Shown one piece after another: positions 5,770-14,044 of a DNA stretch of 34,777 bases. Made by a program: the position numbers and the translations under genes. The stretch is from a virus. The notes under the pieces are model-generated. The model was not told the DNA's origin and did not search any database. It was given only the letters and a program-made list of their open reading frames with translations. The number at the start of each line of letters is the position of its first letter. Positions within the stretch are counted from its first letter, which is position 1. The stretch is taken from IMG/VR virus record IMGVR_UViG_3300033553_000137, positions 1-34,777 of that record. One strand, written 5' to 3'.

Positions 5770-6312
5770 TCAGTTGTCTCCTGGTAGGCATAGGCCGACG
5801 ACGCACACGAGCTGCGACCCCTGCGACGGCGTCACCACCGGGCCGCCACCGGGCACGTCCAACGTTGCACGGACGTCCGCGAGACAATCGAGGGTGGCGA
5901 GCCGTTCGATGATCCCGTCGAGCCGTGCCACCTCCGCAACCCGGTCATCACCGACCGTGCCCGTCCGTCCCTGCGCGGCAGCGTCACGGCGGCCAGCGAA
6001 CGAATCGATCAACACCAACCGCAGTTCGGTCGTGACCGCACATGCGGCAGCGTTGGCTTCTGCGACGGCTTGACGTTCCGCGAGTTGTGCCTTGATGTCG
6101 GACTGGCGTACCACCACGCCCGCCGCGAGCAGGACCAACGCCGCGACCATGCCCGCCAGTGCCGTGAACCGTGTCCGTGTGCGAAGCCGCTCGTCGAGCT
6201 CGCGTGACGACAGGGCGAGGGCGTTGGCCATGTCTGCCCTGAGCCCGGTCAGTTCGCCACGAAGTTCACCGATGGACACGGCAAGGTCGTGGCGTTCGTC
6301 TTCAGCGGACAT
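5770..6312 (-). CDS. Coiled-coil membrane protein of the lysis cassette
   Basis: A 180-residue protein. An N-terminal helix with heptad-like spacing (residues 5-48) precedes one transmembrane segment (about 50-68, ALAGMVAALVLLAAGVVV) and a long, probably external, domain with three Cys (residues 90, 146 and 170-175). Its position between holin candidates and amidase suggests a spanin-like or holin-accessory role, although classical spanins belong to Gram-negative hosts. ATG 6312 has GGAG at a suitable distance, whereas ATG 6318 is too close to it. It overlaps the preceding gene by 11 bp. Confidence 0.75.
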   Translation of the reverse strand: MSAEDERHDLAVSIGELRGELTGLRADMANALALSSRELDERLRTRTRFTALAGMVAALVLLAAGVVVRQSDIKAQLAERQAVAEANAAACAVTTELRLVLIDSFAGRRDAAAQGRTGTVGDDRVAEVARLDGIIERLATLDCLADVRATLDVPGGGPVVTPSQGSQLVCVVGLCLPGDN

Positions 6313-6490
6313 CGTCATCTCCGCGTCGTGGAGGTTGGGGGTCGATCTGGTCGAGGAGCCGGTCCAGACGTCCCACGAACTTGCCGATCTGTGCGAGGAG
6401 CACGTCCGATTCCACTTCTGCGCGGGACGCCGGCGGAGGCGCGGTCGTAGTTCCGACGTCGACGGTCAGCTTGCTTCGCCACCACGTCAC
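6302..6490 (-). CDS. Small coiled protein of the lysis cassette
   Basis: A 62-residue protein from GTG 6490, overlapping the previous stop by GTGA. It begins MTWWRSKLTVDVGTTTAPPP, followed by an amphipathic helix (VESDVLLAQIGKFVGRLDRL). No membrane segment. The coupled start and placement between the holin-like gene and the next membrane protein support it. Function unknown. Confidence 0.7.
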   Translation of the reverse strand: MTWWRSKLTVDVGTTTAPPPASRAEVESDVLLAQIGKFVGRLDRLLDQIDPQPPRRGDDDVR

Positions 6491-6804
6491 GGGCCACCGT
6501 CCTGACTGGCCGGCCGGGGTTCGATGCGGCGGTCCATCGCGACGGTGGCTCTGACCAACGCCGGGACGACCTGCTCGCGCATCGCGACGTTCTGGGCGTT
6601 GAGTTTGTCGGACATCCGATCGCTGCGGGCCTCTTCTTTCGTGAGGTCCTCGATGACCCGGTCGTGGACTGATTGGGGCACGATCCACCCGCGCAGGAAT
6701 GCGACGACGATGAAGGACAGGACGGCGATGGCGCCGCCTTGTGCGACGACGTCGATGAACGTGGCGACGTCTGCGGCGGCGGCCTGTGCGAGGACGGCGT
6801 CCAC
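6487..6804 (-). CDS. Putative holin, one membrane segment plus coiled coil
   Basis: A 105-residue protein from GTG 6804. One transmembrane segment at about residues 21-42 (VAQGGAIAVLSFIVVAFLRG) is followed by a long charged helix (DRVIEDLTKEEARSDRMSDKL). This arrangement is common in actinophage holins encoded beside the lysin. It would form membrane lesions that let the amidase reach the wall (family knowledge). TTGAGGG serves as a weak ribosome site. Confidence 0.75.
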   Translation of the reverse strand: MDAVLAQAAAADVATFIDVVAQGGAIAVLSFIVVAFLRGWIVPQSVHDRVIEDLTKEEARSDRMSDKLNAQNVAMREQVVPALVRATVAMDRRIEPRPASQDGGP

Positions 6805-6836
6805 ACGTCAGCCCTCAACGTCTACGGCGGGCGTTC

Positions 6837-7022
6837 TCACGTGTCGTCGTTTGCGGCGGCGGCCTTCACGATGGTCCGGCCGGACGTGTAGACCGCGACC
6901 AGTCCGCCGAGGAGGTAGACGACTTCGGTGCGTAGGGTCGGGTCGATGACGGCGAGTGCGAACAGGCCGATGACGGCGAGGACGGTGAGGGCGAACTCGG
7001 TGCTTCGGATGCCTGGCTTCAT
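6837..7022 (-). CDS. Putative holin, two membrane segments
   Basis: A 61-residue protein, MKPGIRSTEFALTVLAVIGL..., with two hydrophobic segments at about residues 9-27 and 34-52 and a short acidic tail. Size, topology and position just before the other lysis genes fit a class II holin. AAGGAGAC precedes ATG 7022. Having two holin-like genes in a row suggests a holin/antiholin pair, but which is which cannot be told from sequence. Confidence 0.8.
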   Translation of the reverse strand: MKPGIRSTEFALTVLAVIGLFALAVIDPTLRTEVVYLLGGLVAVYTSGRTIVKAAAANDDT

Positions 7023-7087
7023 GGTGTCTCCTTGTGAATGTTTTCTCTTGCGGGGGAAGAATCGTTACCGCGAGGTCACTTCTATTC

Positions 7088-7663
7088 TCATGACCCTCTC
7101 CTAATCGCGTACCTTGCCCCGCCCCCCGACGCCGGACCGAACGCGACGGTCGTCGGGGCTGCCCCGCTGATTCCTGTCACTGCCATTGCAGACACAGTCA
7201 TGCCCAGCGATGGCGCGGCCCAGACGGCGGGTCGTGAGTGAGCGGTGATATAGCGGAGTCCTGCGCGCGTGGAAGCCCCGCCTTGGTTGACGACCCCTCC
7301 CCACAACTGGTCAATGTCGGACACGTTGACAGCCAGCCCCGTGATCTGCTTTAGACCTATTGTCTCGCCGGAGACTGTGCCGAGATCCGCAACCAGAGTC
7401 TCTGGCCTCCCGTCACCGTCTGCATCCTGATAGATCACCGCTCGACAGAGGGACCCGGTCGAGCCAGCGTTGGTGACTTCAAAGGAGAATCCGTCGACCA
7501 CCTGCGACGCTGGGATCGGAAGCGGAGTGACCCGCAGATCGCCGTCCGCGAACGCGAACTGGCTGACAGAAGCGGCACCGGGGCCGATCCAGTCGCCGAT
7601 CTTCCAGCCAGACAGAGGCGACGCAGAGGTGCCACTACCCGCCGCCGTGATTTGAATAACCAT
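7088..7663 (-). CDS. Putative tail fibre or tip structural protein
   Basis: A 191-residue protein from ATG 7663 with TAGGAG upstream. It starts MVIQITAAGSGTSASPLSGW and is Gly/Ser/Thr/Ala-rich with beta-strand patterning. The segment VIYQDADGDGRPETLVADLG resembles a calcium-binding-like Asp loop seen in surface proteins. It is the last virion gene before lysis, where receptor-binding or fibre proteins are usual. No membrane segment. The exact role is unknown. Confidence 0.7.
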   Translation of the reverse strand: MVIQITAAGSGTSASPLSGWKIGDWIGPGAASVSQFAFADGDLRVTPLPIPASQVVDGFSFEVTNAGSTGSLCRAVIYQDADGDGRPETLVADLGTVSGETIGLKQITGLAVNVSDIDQLWGGVVNQGGASTRAGLRYITAHSRPAVWAAPSLGMTVSAMAVTGISGAAPTTVAFGPASGGGARYAIRRGS

Positions 7664-7671
7664 TTTGTGTA

Positions 7672-7741
7672 CTCCTACGAGTTGTTGATCCAGATGTCGG
7701 TCGCGAGTGCGTTGGTCGGTTCGACCGTCCCAACCCAAATC
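7672..7741. repeat. Duplicated fibre C-terminus, copy 1 (copy 2 at 8253-8322)
   Basis: This roughly 70-bp stretch is nearly identical to 8253-8322. It encodes the last 20 residues of two adjacent fibre genes, and also includes the shared stop codon and GTAGGAG ribosome site of the following gene. Differences are a few single substitutions, mostly silent. It marks a tandem duplication or a site of recombination between fibre genes. Confidence 0.9.
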
Positions 7742-8241
7742 GCCACCCTGCCCGTGACAGGCCGGTCCGTGGCGGCAGTCGCGCCGTGCTCCACCACATA
7801 TGGAGTGGTGTCGCCCACCGCAGCCAGTTCGGCATCGGTCGCAGCACCAGCAACGTGGGCGTCGTACGCGGCTTGCAAGACGTACGACGCGACCACCACG
7901 GGGGTCACTGCCGGCGACAGGTCAGCGAGCTGGACCGGACCAGGCGCAGACGCCGCAGCAATCTCGACGTTGTAGACGCGGTGGTCGGCCCCGCTGATCC
8001 GTTCGGTGACTTCCCACGTCCAGCCCGGTGCAGCCCAATCCGTGTCGTCGGTGGCGTACAGGTCGACGGTGAACTCGCCGGCCGCGTCGAGTGTTGCGAC
8101 GAGTGTTGAGGCGGGTAGCAGCAGGTCGTGTGTCGGTGACTGTGACGCCACCGACGCACGGAACGTCACCGTGCCGCTGGCAGGGTTGCTGTCCGGGCCG
8201 GTGAACCGGCCAGCCAGCACTACAAGTGTCGGGGTAGTCAT
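7675..8241 (-). CDS. Putative tail fibre protein
   Basis: A 188-residue protein from ATG 8241. The N-terminal 100 residues look like a beta-sandwich (GTVTFRASVASQSPTHDLLLPA, then WTWEVTERISGADHRVYNVE). A middle helix (VLQAAYDAHVAG) follows, and then a C-terminal motif IWVGTVEPTNALATDIWINN shared with the next gene upstream. The P-T-N-A...D-I-W ending is a common short domain of phage fibre proteins. Likely part of the adsorption apparatus. Confidence 0.75.
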   Translation of the reverse strand: MTTPTLVVLAGRFTGPDSNPASGTVTFRASVASQSPTHDLLLPASTLVATLDAAGEFTVDLYATDDTDWAAPGWTWEVTERISGADHRVYNVEIAAASAPGPVQLADLSPAVTPVVVASYVLQAAYDAHVAGAATDAELAAVGDTTPYVVEHGATAATDRPVTGRVAIWVGTVEPTNALATDIWINNS

Positions 8242-8255
8242 CGGTTCAGATGCTC

Positions 8256-8462
8256 CTACGAGTTGTTGATCCAGATGTCCGTGGCGAGTGCGTTGGTCGG
8301 CTCGACCGTCCCGACCCAGATCACCAGACCGGCAACGTTCCCGTCGTTCCCGTCGGGACCGAGCGTTGGGCGTGCCGTGGCGGCGGACGTGCCGTGGTTG
8401 ACCCACATGGCGGTCTGTTCGTGGTCGGCTAGGTGTCCTGTTGTGCCTGCGACGAGCGGCAT
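8256..8462 (-). CDS. Short fibre-type protein sharing the duplicated C-terminus
   Basis: A 68-residue protein from ATG 8462 with a strong AAGGAGG site. It starts MPLVAGTTGHLADHEQTAMW and contains VNHGTSAATARPTLG before the shared ending WVGTVEPTNALATDIWINN. The HG[T/A][T/S]AAT..P region also matches the downstream paralogue. It may be a truncated or minimal fibre unit. The strong ribosome site suggests it is expressed and not a relic. Confidence 0.75.
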   Translation of the reverse strand: MPLVAGTTGHLADHEQTAMWVNHGTSAATARPTLGPDGNDGNVAGLVIWVGTVEPTNALATDIWINNS

Positions 8463-8481
8463 CAGCAACCTCCTTCGGTTG

Positions 8482-9195
8482 TCATGCGTAGAGCCGGACG
8501 ATGACGACCCCGGCCGCACCGGCCGCACCGACCCGACCCGTGGCATTGTTTTCGGCGGCAGCACTGCCGCTAGCGCCGCCGCCGTAGGCATGGCCGCCAC
8601 TGCCTGCGACGCTGGTCGATGTGATGCCACCTCCGCGTCGGGCGGCCAGCACACCACCTCCGCCAGCAGCCAAATGGACCCTGTTTGAATAGGTGGCGAA
8701 TCCCTCGCCGCTGTCATCGCCACGAATGTTCACGTCGCCGCCAGACGCGGACCCACCCGACGAGATGGTGGCATACGCAGTGTTGTAGCCGTCGGCGGTA
8801 CCGACGACGCCGCCGGCGCCCCCGTTGGCAGTCAGATGACTACCAAAACTGCTGTTTCCTCCCGGCCCTGCGGGAGCGACGGAGGCGGTCCCACCCGAGC
8901 CGCCCGCCCCGACTGTCACCGTTTCTTCGTTCGACAGCGACGCGATGGGAATGAACTTGCGGGAGTATCCGCCGCCACCACCACCGGCACCGGCGGATAT
9001 CTCCGCCGCCCCTGTGGTACCAGCCGCGCCGCTACCGCCGCCGCCGGCAACAACCTCGACGTCAACAGCACGCAACCACGCATAGCTTGCCGGCGTGAAC
9101 GTCCCCGACGTCGCGAACACGACAACCTCACGAAGCCCCAGGCCGTTGTTCAAATCGGCAGCGGTGACCACCTGCCCTACCGTAAACCCAGCCAT
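8482..9195 (-). CDS. Glycine-rich tail fibre/tip protein
   Basis: A 237-residue protein from ATG 9195 with GAGGAG upstream. The N-terminal domain (residues 1-50, MAGFTVGQVVTAADLNNGLG) is a frequent attachment module of phage fibres. The rest contains many poly-Gly runs (AGGGGSG, AGAGGGGGG, GGGGVLAARRGGG) and ends GAAGVVIVRLYA. The pattern fits Gly-rich domains that fold as polyglycine helices in fibre-tip adhesins, ending in a hydrophobic beta strand. Likely a receptor-binding component. Confidence 0.85.
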   Translation of the reverse strand: MAGFTVGQVVTAADLNNGLGLREVVVFATSGTFTPASYAWLRAVDVEVVAGGGGSGAAGTTGAAEISAGAGGGGGGYSRKFIPIASLSNEETVTVGAGGSGGTASVAPAGPGGNSSFGSHLTANGGAGGVVGTADGYNTAYATISSGGSASGGDVNIRGDDSGEGFATYSNRVHLAAGGGGVLAARRGGGITSTSVAGSGGHAYGGGASGSAAAENNATGRVGAAGAAGVVIVRLYA

Positions 9196-9213
9196 CAAAA
9201 ACTCCTCTGTCGG

Positions 9214-10416
9214 TCAATAACCGAGCTTGGTGGTCGACCCGAGTTCCGTGAACCCGGCAACACCCAACAACCACACCACGTCATCAGACGCAGGGGACAG
9301 CGACCACGTGGTGACCCACTCGTCCGCACCGACCCGGTGGTCCACAGACTCGATGAACACGTCCAGTTGGATCGGGTCGCCGCCACCCGGCGGACGTCGC
9401 ATCACCGTCACCCGGTCACCCGGCCGACGTGACAGACACTGCTCGAGCACGTCGGCAGAGGAGTGTCCGAGGATCTGGATCGCGTCGACCCGCAGCCGAG
9501 GTTCGGAATACCGTCCGAGCAGCCATGACGCGAAATCGGCCGCTTCGTTTTCGGTGGTGTGCAACGTCTGTAGGTCGAGCCACCGAGGCCCGTAGGCGGA
9601 CTGTGAAGCCGCGTCGACGGCCCGTTGGATCGTCAGCCCGTCGGGGGTCGCTGAGATGTCGTTCCACAAGCGGTCGTCATCAAACGTGGTCTGCAACGCC
9701 GCATACGGAAGTTCGCCGACGCCGTCACCGAACGTCACCACGCTTGCCGTGTTGACCCTCGAATAGCGGGACAAGAACGTCGCATCACCGGACGGCGTGA
9801 TGTAGAACACGCCGTCCTCAGTGTTGGCCGCATCCTGGATCGCGTTGAGGACGATCCGGTCTGACGCCGCATATGCCTGCACGTCGGACTGGCCGACGTC
9901 GACGGCCCGCCGGCCGGCAGGCCAGCCGCCCGCGTCAAGCAGATTGGTGACCCGCGTGCCAGAAGCCTCCTCGGCGTAGGCCGCAGAGGTCCGCGCCATC
10001 GACAGGAGTTTGAACCCGTCAACGATCGGGACGTCGACCACCGAGTCGGTCTGTCCCGGCCACGACGGCGCCCACCCCTCCACGAACCCTTCGAACACCT
10101 GGGTGTCGTAGCCGTAGATGTCGGAGTAGATGTCGGAGTAGGCGTCGGCGGTCAGACGGCATCGGACCATCGGCCGAACATTCGGCCAGTACGCGCCCGC
10201 TTCGTTGGTCGGGTCCAACGCCCGGTCAGAGTTGTCCAGCCTTACCGAGCCGATGCCGGCCTGCATCCGGTCAAGTTCGGTTTGGCGGCCATACGACCAC
10301 GAGACGCCAGGTTCGACCCGCATCCGTGCGGAAAGGTCTGTCCACTGTCCTGCGGTTGGGACTGTTCCCGGGTCGACCCCGAACGCGACTTGGAACGTCA
10401 GGCCGGGAAGGGTCAC
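9214..10416 (-). CDS. Minor tail protein (tail tip)
   Basis: A 400-residue protein directly after the tape measure and overlapping it by GTGA. The N-terminus (LTFQVAFGVDPGTVPTAGQWTDLS, then GRQTELDRMQAGIGSVRLDNSDRALDP) matches a family of actinophage minor tail proteins placed where distal-tail and tail-associated proteins lie. The middle (VTNLLDAGGWPAGRRAVD, then LNAIQDAANTEDGVFYITPSG) resembles a tail-hub fold. It probably forms the baseplate-like ring at the tube end (by position). Confidence 0.85.
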   Translation of the reverse strand: MTLPGLTFQVAFGVDPGTVPTAGQWTDLSARMRVEPGVSWSYGRQTELDRMQAGIGSVRLDNSDRALDPTNEAGAYWPNVRPMVRCRLTADAYSDIYSDIYGYDTQVFEGFVEGWAPSWPGQTDSVVDVPIVDGFKLLSMARTSAAYAEEASGTRVTNLLDAGGWPAGRRAVDVGQSDVQAYAASDRIVLNAIQDAANTEDGVFYITPSGDATFLSRYSRVNTASVVTFGDGVGELPYAALQTTFDDDRLWNDISATPDGLTIQRAVDAASQSAYGPRWLDLQTLHTTENEAADFASWLLGRYSEPRLRVDAIQILGHSSADVLEQCLSRRPGDRVTVMRRPPGGGDPIQLDVFIESVDHRVGADEWVTTWSLSPASDDVVWLLGVAGFTELGSTTKLGY

Positions 10417-12788
10417 TGTGCAACCACGTTGGCGATGAGTTTCCCGCCGCGGCGTGCGTCCTTCGCCAGTTCGGCCTTGATGACCTGCATCATCTCACGT
10501 TTGTCACCGACATAGTTCGGCATGTTGACCGTGATGTAGGTGTCGCCGCCTCCGGGCTGGCCGATCGGGAACTCGTTGCGGGTCCCAGAGAAACGTTCGC
10601 CCTTGTGGACCACAGCAAGACCCGTCTGGAGGACCTCGCCGCCTTGCTCCAGACGCGGGATGTTCGGAGTGGAAAGGGTGAACCCTCCGACCTGGCCAAG
10701 ACCCGGGACCGTCACGCCCGGCAACGTGAACGACAGGTTGTTCCACTTGTCGATGATCCAGTTGATCGCCCCACGGAACGCATCCTTGAGACCGTCCCAC
10801 ATCCCCGACGCGGCAGTCGCAATCCGGCGAGGCATCCCCGTGACGAACCCGACGACCTTGTCGAGCGCACCCGACACGGCCCCCTTGATCTTGTCCCACG
10901 TCTCCGACGTGACCCGCTTGATCGTGTCCCAATGCTTGATGATCAGGCCGGGGCCGGTGAAGTTCAGGAACAAGTTCTTGACGAACGTCAACGCTGCGCT
11001 GATGCCGTTCTTGACCGCGTCCCACGCTGCGGAAGTCCACTCCTTGACCTTGTTCCACAGATCTGCGGTGACCCGCTTGATCGTGTCCCAGTTGGCAATA
11101 ATCAGGGCCACCAGCCCGACCACCGCGGCGATCACCAGCCCGATCGGGCCCATCGCGATCAGCCACGCAGCAGCGACCTTCGCCGCATGGAACAGCGACT
11201 GGGCACCCACAAACACCCACTTTGCAACCATCAACGCCACCTGAGCCGAATGGACCACAGCAGCACCGATCGCCGCAGCGTTCGTCGCCACCCAAGCGAC
11301 AACCTGCTTGACCGACGAGATGACAGCGGCTGTGGCGAGCGCAACGAAGTGTGGGATCATGATCGCGACGGCAACACCGATGGCAACCTTGAACTTGTCC
11401 CAGTTTTCTTGGACGAACTCGACAGCGTCCGCGATCTTGTCGAACGCCTTTCCTACCCCGTCCGACATGGTCTCTGCAGCCGAGGTGATCGTGGAACCGT
11501 TCTCAGACCACCAGTCTGACAGGGTCCCGAACGCAGCGACCAGCGTGTCCTGGACCACTCCGGCGATGCGGTTCATCGCGTCGATGATGAGCGGCCCGTT
11601 CGTGCCCCACCAGTCGGACAGTGTCGCGAGTGCACCCGACACGAACCCGGAGATAGCCGCGCCGATTTCCTGCATCCTGCCGCCGATAGCAGAAGCGATC
11701 TCCTGAACCCTGGAGACGATCTGCGGGCCGTTCCCCGCCCACCATGCCGCCAGGACGTTGAACACATCCGCGACCTTCTCACCAATCTCGATCAGGACCA
11801 CGTTCGAGAACGCTTTGATCTTGTCGATAACTGGGGCGATGCCGGTGTTCATCTGGTCGAACGCGCCCTGTGTCGCGCCAGCCGCAGCGCCCATCTCCTC
11901 GATGTTGTCTGCGAACGTCGAGTCGGACGCCAGCGACAGTGCTGCCCCACCGGCCTCGACCGAACCGAACAAGTCCTGTAGCTGCACGCCGGACTCGTCG
12001 GCGGCCTGCTTCATCAAGTCCAACGCCTCGGCGGTGTTGCCGCCCTCCGCGATGAACTCTTGGAACGACTTGCCTGCGATCTTCTCGAACGTCGCGGCGG
12101 TCGCGCCACCAGCCTTGGACAGTTCCACAAACAACGACCGGAGTTGTGTGGTGGCCTGCGCGGTCGGTGTGCCCTTCGCAGTGATGGCAGCCAGGGCAGC
12201 CGAAACGTCATCGAACTTGACGCCAAGACCGGACGCGATCGGGGTCACGTTCGACAGCGACGCCGACAACTCCTCGAAGTTCGTCTTGCCCAACCGCACG
12301 GCCGTGAACATCAGGTCGGACGCCTCGGCTGCACCAGAAATCTGGTCGCCGTAGGCGTTGACCACCGACGAGATGCCGTCAACGGCAGTCGTCAGGTCGG
12401 TCACGCCACCCTTCGCGGCCTGCTGTGCCGTTTCTAGGAACTCGAACACGTTGTCTTTGGGCACACCTGCGGACAGCGCCTGATACAGCGAGGGGACAAC
12501 CTTGTCGGGAAGGACCCCGAACTCCTTCGAGAAGTCCTTGACCTGCCCTTCCATTGCGTTCATCGCGTCGGCGGAGATGCCCGGCAGGAGCGTGAACACC
12601 TCGTTCATCGACGACTCGAAGCCGGCGAACGCGGTGAGGCTCTTGGCCGCAACCACACCGGCCGCAGCAGTAGCGGCCACACCGACCTTGGCGACGAACC
12701 CGCCGAGAGACTTACCGACCTCGCCGAGCGTCTTGTCGAGCGGCTTCTTGTCGCCGACGAGGCGGACTGTAAGGGTGCCCTTCGCCAT
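10413..12788 (-). CDS. Tape measure protein
   Basis: A 791-residue protein, the longest gene. The N-terminus (GTLTVRLVGDKKPLDKTLGEVGKSLG) and the block at about residues 55-330 match the TP901/phage-related minor tail (TMP) family. Hydrophobic stretches around residues 465-560 (VAIMIPHFVALATAAVISS and others) could cross the host membrane during DNA entry. Repeated Trp-rich segments NWDTIKRVTADLWNKVKEW and HWDTIKRVTSETWDKIKG are seen near residues 568-635. It sets tail length and is built with the chaperones encoded just before it. Confidence 0.95.
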   Translation of the reverse strand: MAKGTLTVRLVGDKKPLDKTLGEVGKSLGGFVAKVGVAATAAAGVVAAKSLTAFAGFESSMNEVFTLLPGISADAMNAMEGQVKDFSKEFGVLPDKVVPSLYQALSAGVPKDNVFEFLETAQQAAKGGVTDLTTAVDGISSVVNAYGDQISGAAEASDLMFTAVRLGKTNFEELSASLSNVTPIASGLGVKFDDVSAALAAITAKGTPTAQATTQLRSLFVELSKAGGATAATFEKIAGKSFQEFIAEGGNTAEALDLMKQAADESGVQLQDLFGSVEAGGAALSLASDSTFADNIEEMGAAAGATQGAFDQMNTGIAPVIDKIKAFSNVVLIEIGEKVADVFNVLAAWWAGNGPQIVSRVQEIASAIGGRMQEIGAAISGFVSGALATLSDWWGTNGPLIIDAMNRIAGVVQDTLVAAFGTLSDWWSENGSTITSAAETMSDGVGKAFDKIADAVEFVQENWDKFKVAIGVAVAIMIPHFVALATAAVISSVKQVVAWVATNAAAIGAAVVHSAQVALMVAKWVFVGAQSLFHAAKVAAAWLIAMGPIGLVIAAVVGLVALIIANWDTIKRVTADLWNKVKEWTSAAWDAVKNGISAALTFVKNLFLNFTGPGLIIKHWDTIKRVTSETWDKIKGAVSGALDKVVGFVTGMPRRIATAASGMWDGLKDAFRGAINWIIDKWNNLSFTLPGVTVPGLGQVGGFTLSTPNIPRLEQGGEVLQTGLAVVHKGERFSGTRNEFPIGQPGGGDTYITVNMPNYVGDKREMMQVIKAELAKDARRGGKLIANVVAQ

Positions 12789-12790
12789 CG

Positions 12791-12937
12791 TCAGCCTCCC
12801 TTAAGTTGTGCGGCGACCGTCGGACGCAAAGCCCGCCACTCGTCCAACGTCAGATCCCAGAACACTGGCGGGGAACACCACGAGAACACGGCACAAAACT
12901 CGGCCATGTCCCGGTAATGCTCCCCAATCAGGAAGGG
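12791..12937 (-). CDS. Tail chaperone distal frame, reached by -1 frameshift
   Basis: A 48-residue extension (PFLIGEHYRDMAEFCAVFSW...EWRALRPTVAAQLKGG) open in the -1 frame from CCC at 12937 to TGA 12791. It has no start codon of its own at a sensible place. The sequence CCCTTCC (12937-12931) lies just before the 0-frame stop and allows a C CCT TCC slip, although the second codon match is imperfect. The fusion would be about 116 residues (68 + 48), as in G-GT tail assembly chaperones, and it sits in the standard place before the tape measure gene. Confidence 0.75.
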   Translation of the reverse strand, partial: PFLIGEHYRDMAEFCAVFSWCSPPVFWDLTLDEWRALRPTVAAQLKGG

Positions 12938-13140
12938 TCCGACGTCTCACCCTCAGACACCTCGACGTCAAGGTCCGAGTCCAGCCAAGTTTCGAAGTCG
13001 TCGTCGGTGTCGCCGGCCCGCTTCTCCACCAGGTAGGCCAACGCCATCTGTCCGGTCGGGTCCGACTCCAACTGTGCGACCGTGATCTTCGCGAGGCTGC
13101 ACGCCACGATCAGGTCCCGACGTTTCAACGTGTCTGACAT
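12928..13140 (-). CDS. Tail assembly chaperone (G-like)
   Basis: A 70-residue protein, MSDTLKRRDLIVACSLAKIT..., with an acidic C-terminus (TDDDFETWLDSDLDVEVSEGE). Length, acidity and location between tail-tube genes and tape measure fit the short chaperone that coats the tape measure during tail assembly. Its last codons carry the slippery site used to make the longer form. Confidence 0.85.
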   Translation of the reverse strand: MSDTLKRRDLIVACSLAKITVAQLESDPTGQMALAYLVEKRAGDTDDDFETWLDSDLDVEVSEGETSDPS

Positions 13141-13142
13141 GT

Positions 13143-13562
13143 TTATGGCTCCGTTTTGTGGAATGCCGGGTCCATCGCTTCGGACACGGCCTTGAGGAAG
13201 AAGTCACCGATCTCTTTACGGTGACGTTCGACGGTCCCTTTGACGAAGGGACGGTCAGGGGCTTTCTGGAACGCCCTCACAACCGTTTTGCCCCACTGCT
13301 TCTCCGGTGTGTGGCCGGCACGGTGCGACCCGCCGAGGCGCAGCATGACTTCACGTTTCGACGCCGACGGACGCAACTCGGCGCCCTTGCCGAGTCCGAC
13401 CGCAGCAGGGTCAGACTCGCGGTCGACCAAAGCCTTGATGAACTCGCCAACCTGTTTGTGGGCCTGCCCCATCCGCTTCGGCAGATCCGTGTCTGCTGCA
13501 CGACGTGTGGCCTGCTGCAACTGCTTGAGCCCGTCGACTTCGATGTAGCCCTTCTCGGCCAT
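13143..13562 (-). CDS. HK97 gp10-like head-tail/tail protein
   Basis: A 139-residue protein whose ATG 13562 overlaps the previous stop (TGATG). It is basic and helical: VDGLKQLQQATRRAADTDLPKR, then AHKQVGEFIKALVDRESDP, and a C-terminal helix HRKEIGDFFLKAVSEAM. The pattern resembles tail-completion proteins of the HK97 gp10 type, which join the tail to the connector. Its place after the tube genes is unusual for that family, so the role is less certain than the fold type. Confidence 0.65.
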   Translation of the reverse strand: MAEKGYIEVDGLKQLQQATRRAADTDLPKRMGQAHKQVGEFIKALVDRESDPAAVGLGKGAELRPSASKREVMLRLGGSHRAGHTPEKQWGKTVVRAFQKAPDRPFVKGTVERHRKEIGDFFLKAVSEAMDPAFHKTEP

Positions 13563-13987
13563 CAGACTGTGGCGCGGACAAGGGTCGGTGAAGCGCCACC
13601 GGGGACGATCGACACAGACGTCCCGGCCATGTCACCAACGGAGTTCCCGAGCGGGGGGGCGCTCACGAACAGTCCAGTCGTGACGTTGTTCCCGAAGGCG
13701 GGATTGTCGACACCAGTCGCCGCCGAATCTCCCTTGATGGACCAAGTCGCGGTGGTGCCGATCAGGGCGAAAAGGGTGGCGTCGACCGAACCTGCAGCGA
13801 AATCTTGCAGGAAGGACACTTCTACGGACCAGTTCTTCAGCCCGCCCGCCGCGGATCGGGTGTCATCGCCAAAGACGGTGTCGTCCTGCGTCTCAGCCTC
13901 GTAGTTGAGGGTGACCTGGTTTGCGTGATCTGACAGGTTGACCCCGCCAAGAATGATCACAGCGTCTGTGAGTACCTTCGTTGCCAT
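13562..13987 (-). CDS. Tail tube protein paralogue, short form
   Basis: A 141-residue protein. Its first half (LTDAVIILGGVNLSDHANQV then LNYEAETQDDTVFGDDTRSA) aligns closely with the larger tail protein at 14045-14773, and both contain SVGDMAG...VRA/VRG near the domain end. It corresponds to the tube domain alone. AAGGAGAAC precedes ATG 13987. It could be the main tube subunit, with the longer gene a minor decorated form, or the reverse. Confidence 0.8.
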   Translation of the reverse strand: MATKVLTDAVIILGGVNLSDHANQVTLNYEAETQDDTVFGDDTRSAAGGLKNWSVEVSFLQDFAAGSVDATLFALIGTTATWSIKGDSAATGVDNPAFGNNVTTGLFVSAPPLGNSVGDMAGTSVSIVPGGASPTLVRATV

Positions 13988-14007
13988 GTGGTTCTCCTTG
14001 CATGCGG

Positions 14008-14030
14008 ACGCCCCGCACTAGGCGGGACGC
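14008..14030 (-). other. RNA hairpin between tail tube paralogues
   Basis: On minus-strand RNA, GCGUCCCGC pairs with GCGGGGCGU over 9 positions including two G-U wobbles, around a 5-base loop. On the plus strand the same positions give A-C mismatches, so the structure favours the transcribed strand. It lies between the two tail genes and could set relative expression or act as a partial terminator. Confidence 0.55.
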
Positions 14031-14044
14031 GATGGGATCGCTGG

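Noticed and set aside
7065-7091. 8-codon frame coupled by ATGA to the fibre gene stop
   Set aside because: It has a good ribosome site but is too short to support as a gene without translation data.
10326-11519. 397-codon plus-strand frame across the tape measure gene
   Set aside because: Antisense to the tape measure protein, basic and repetitive composition, no domain seen.
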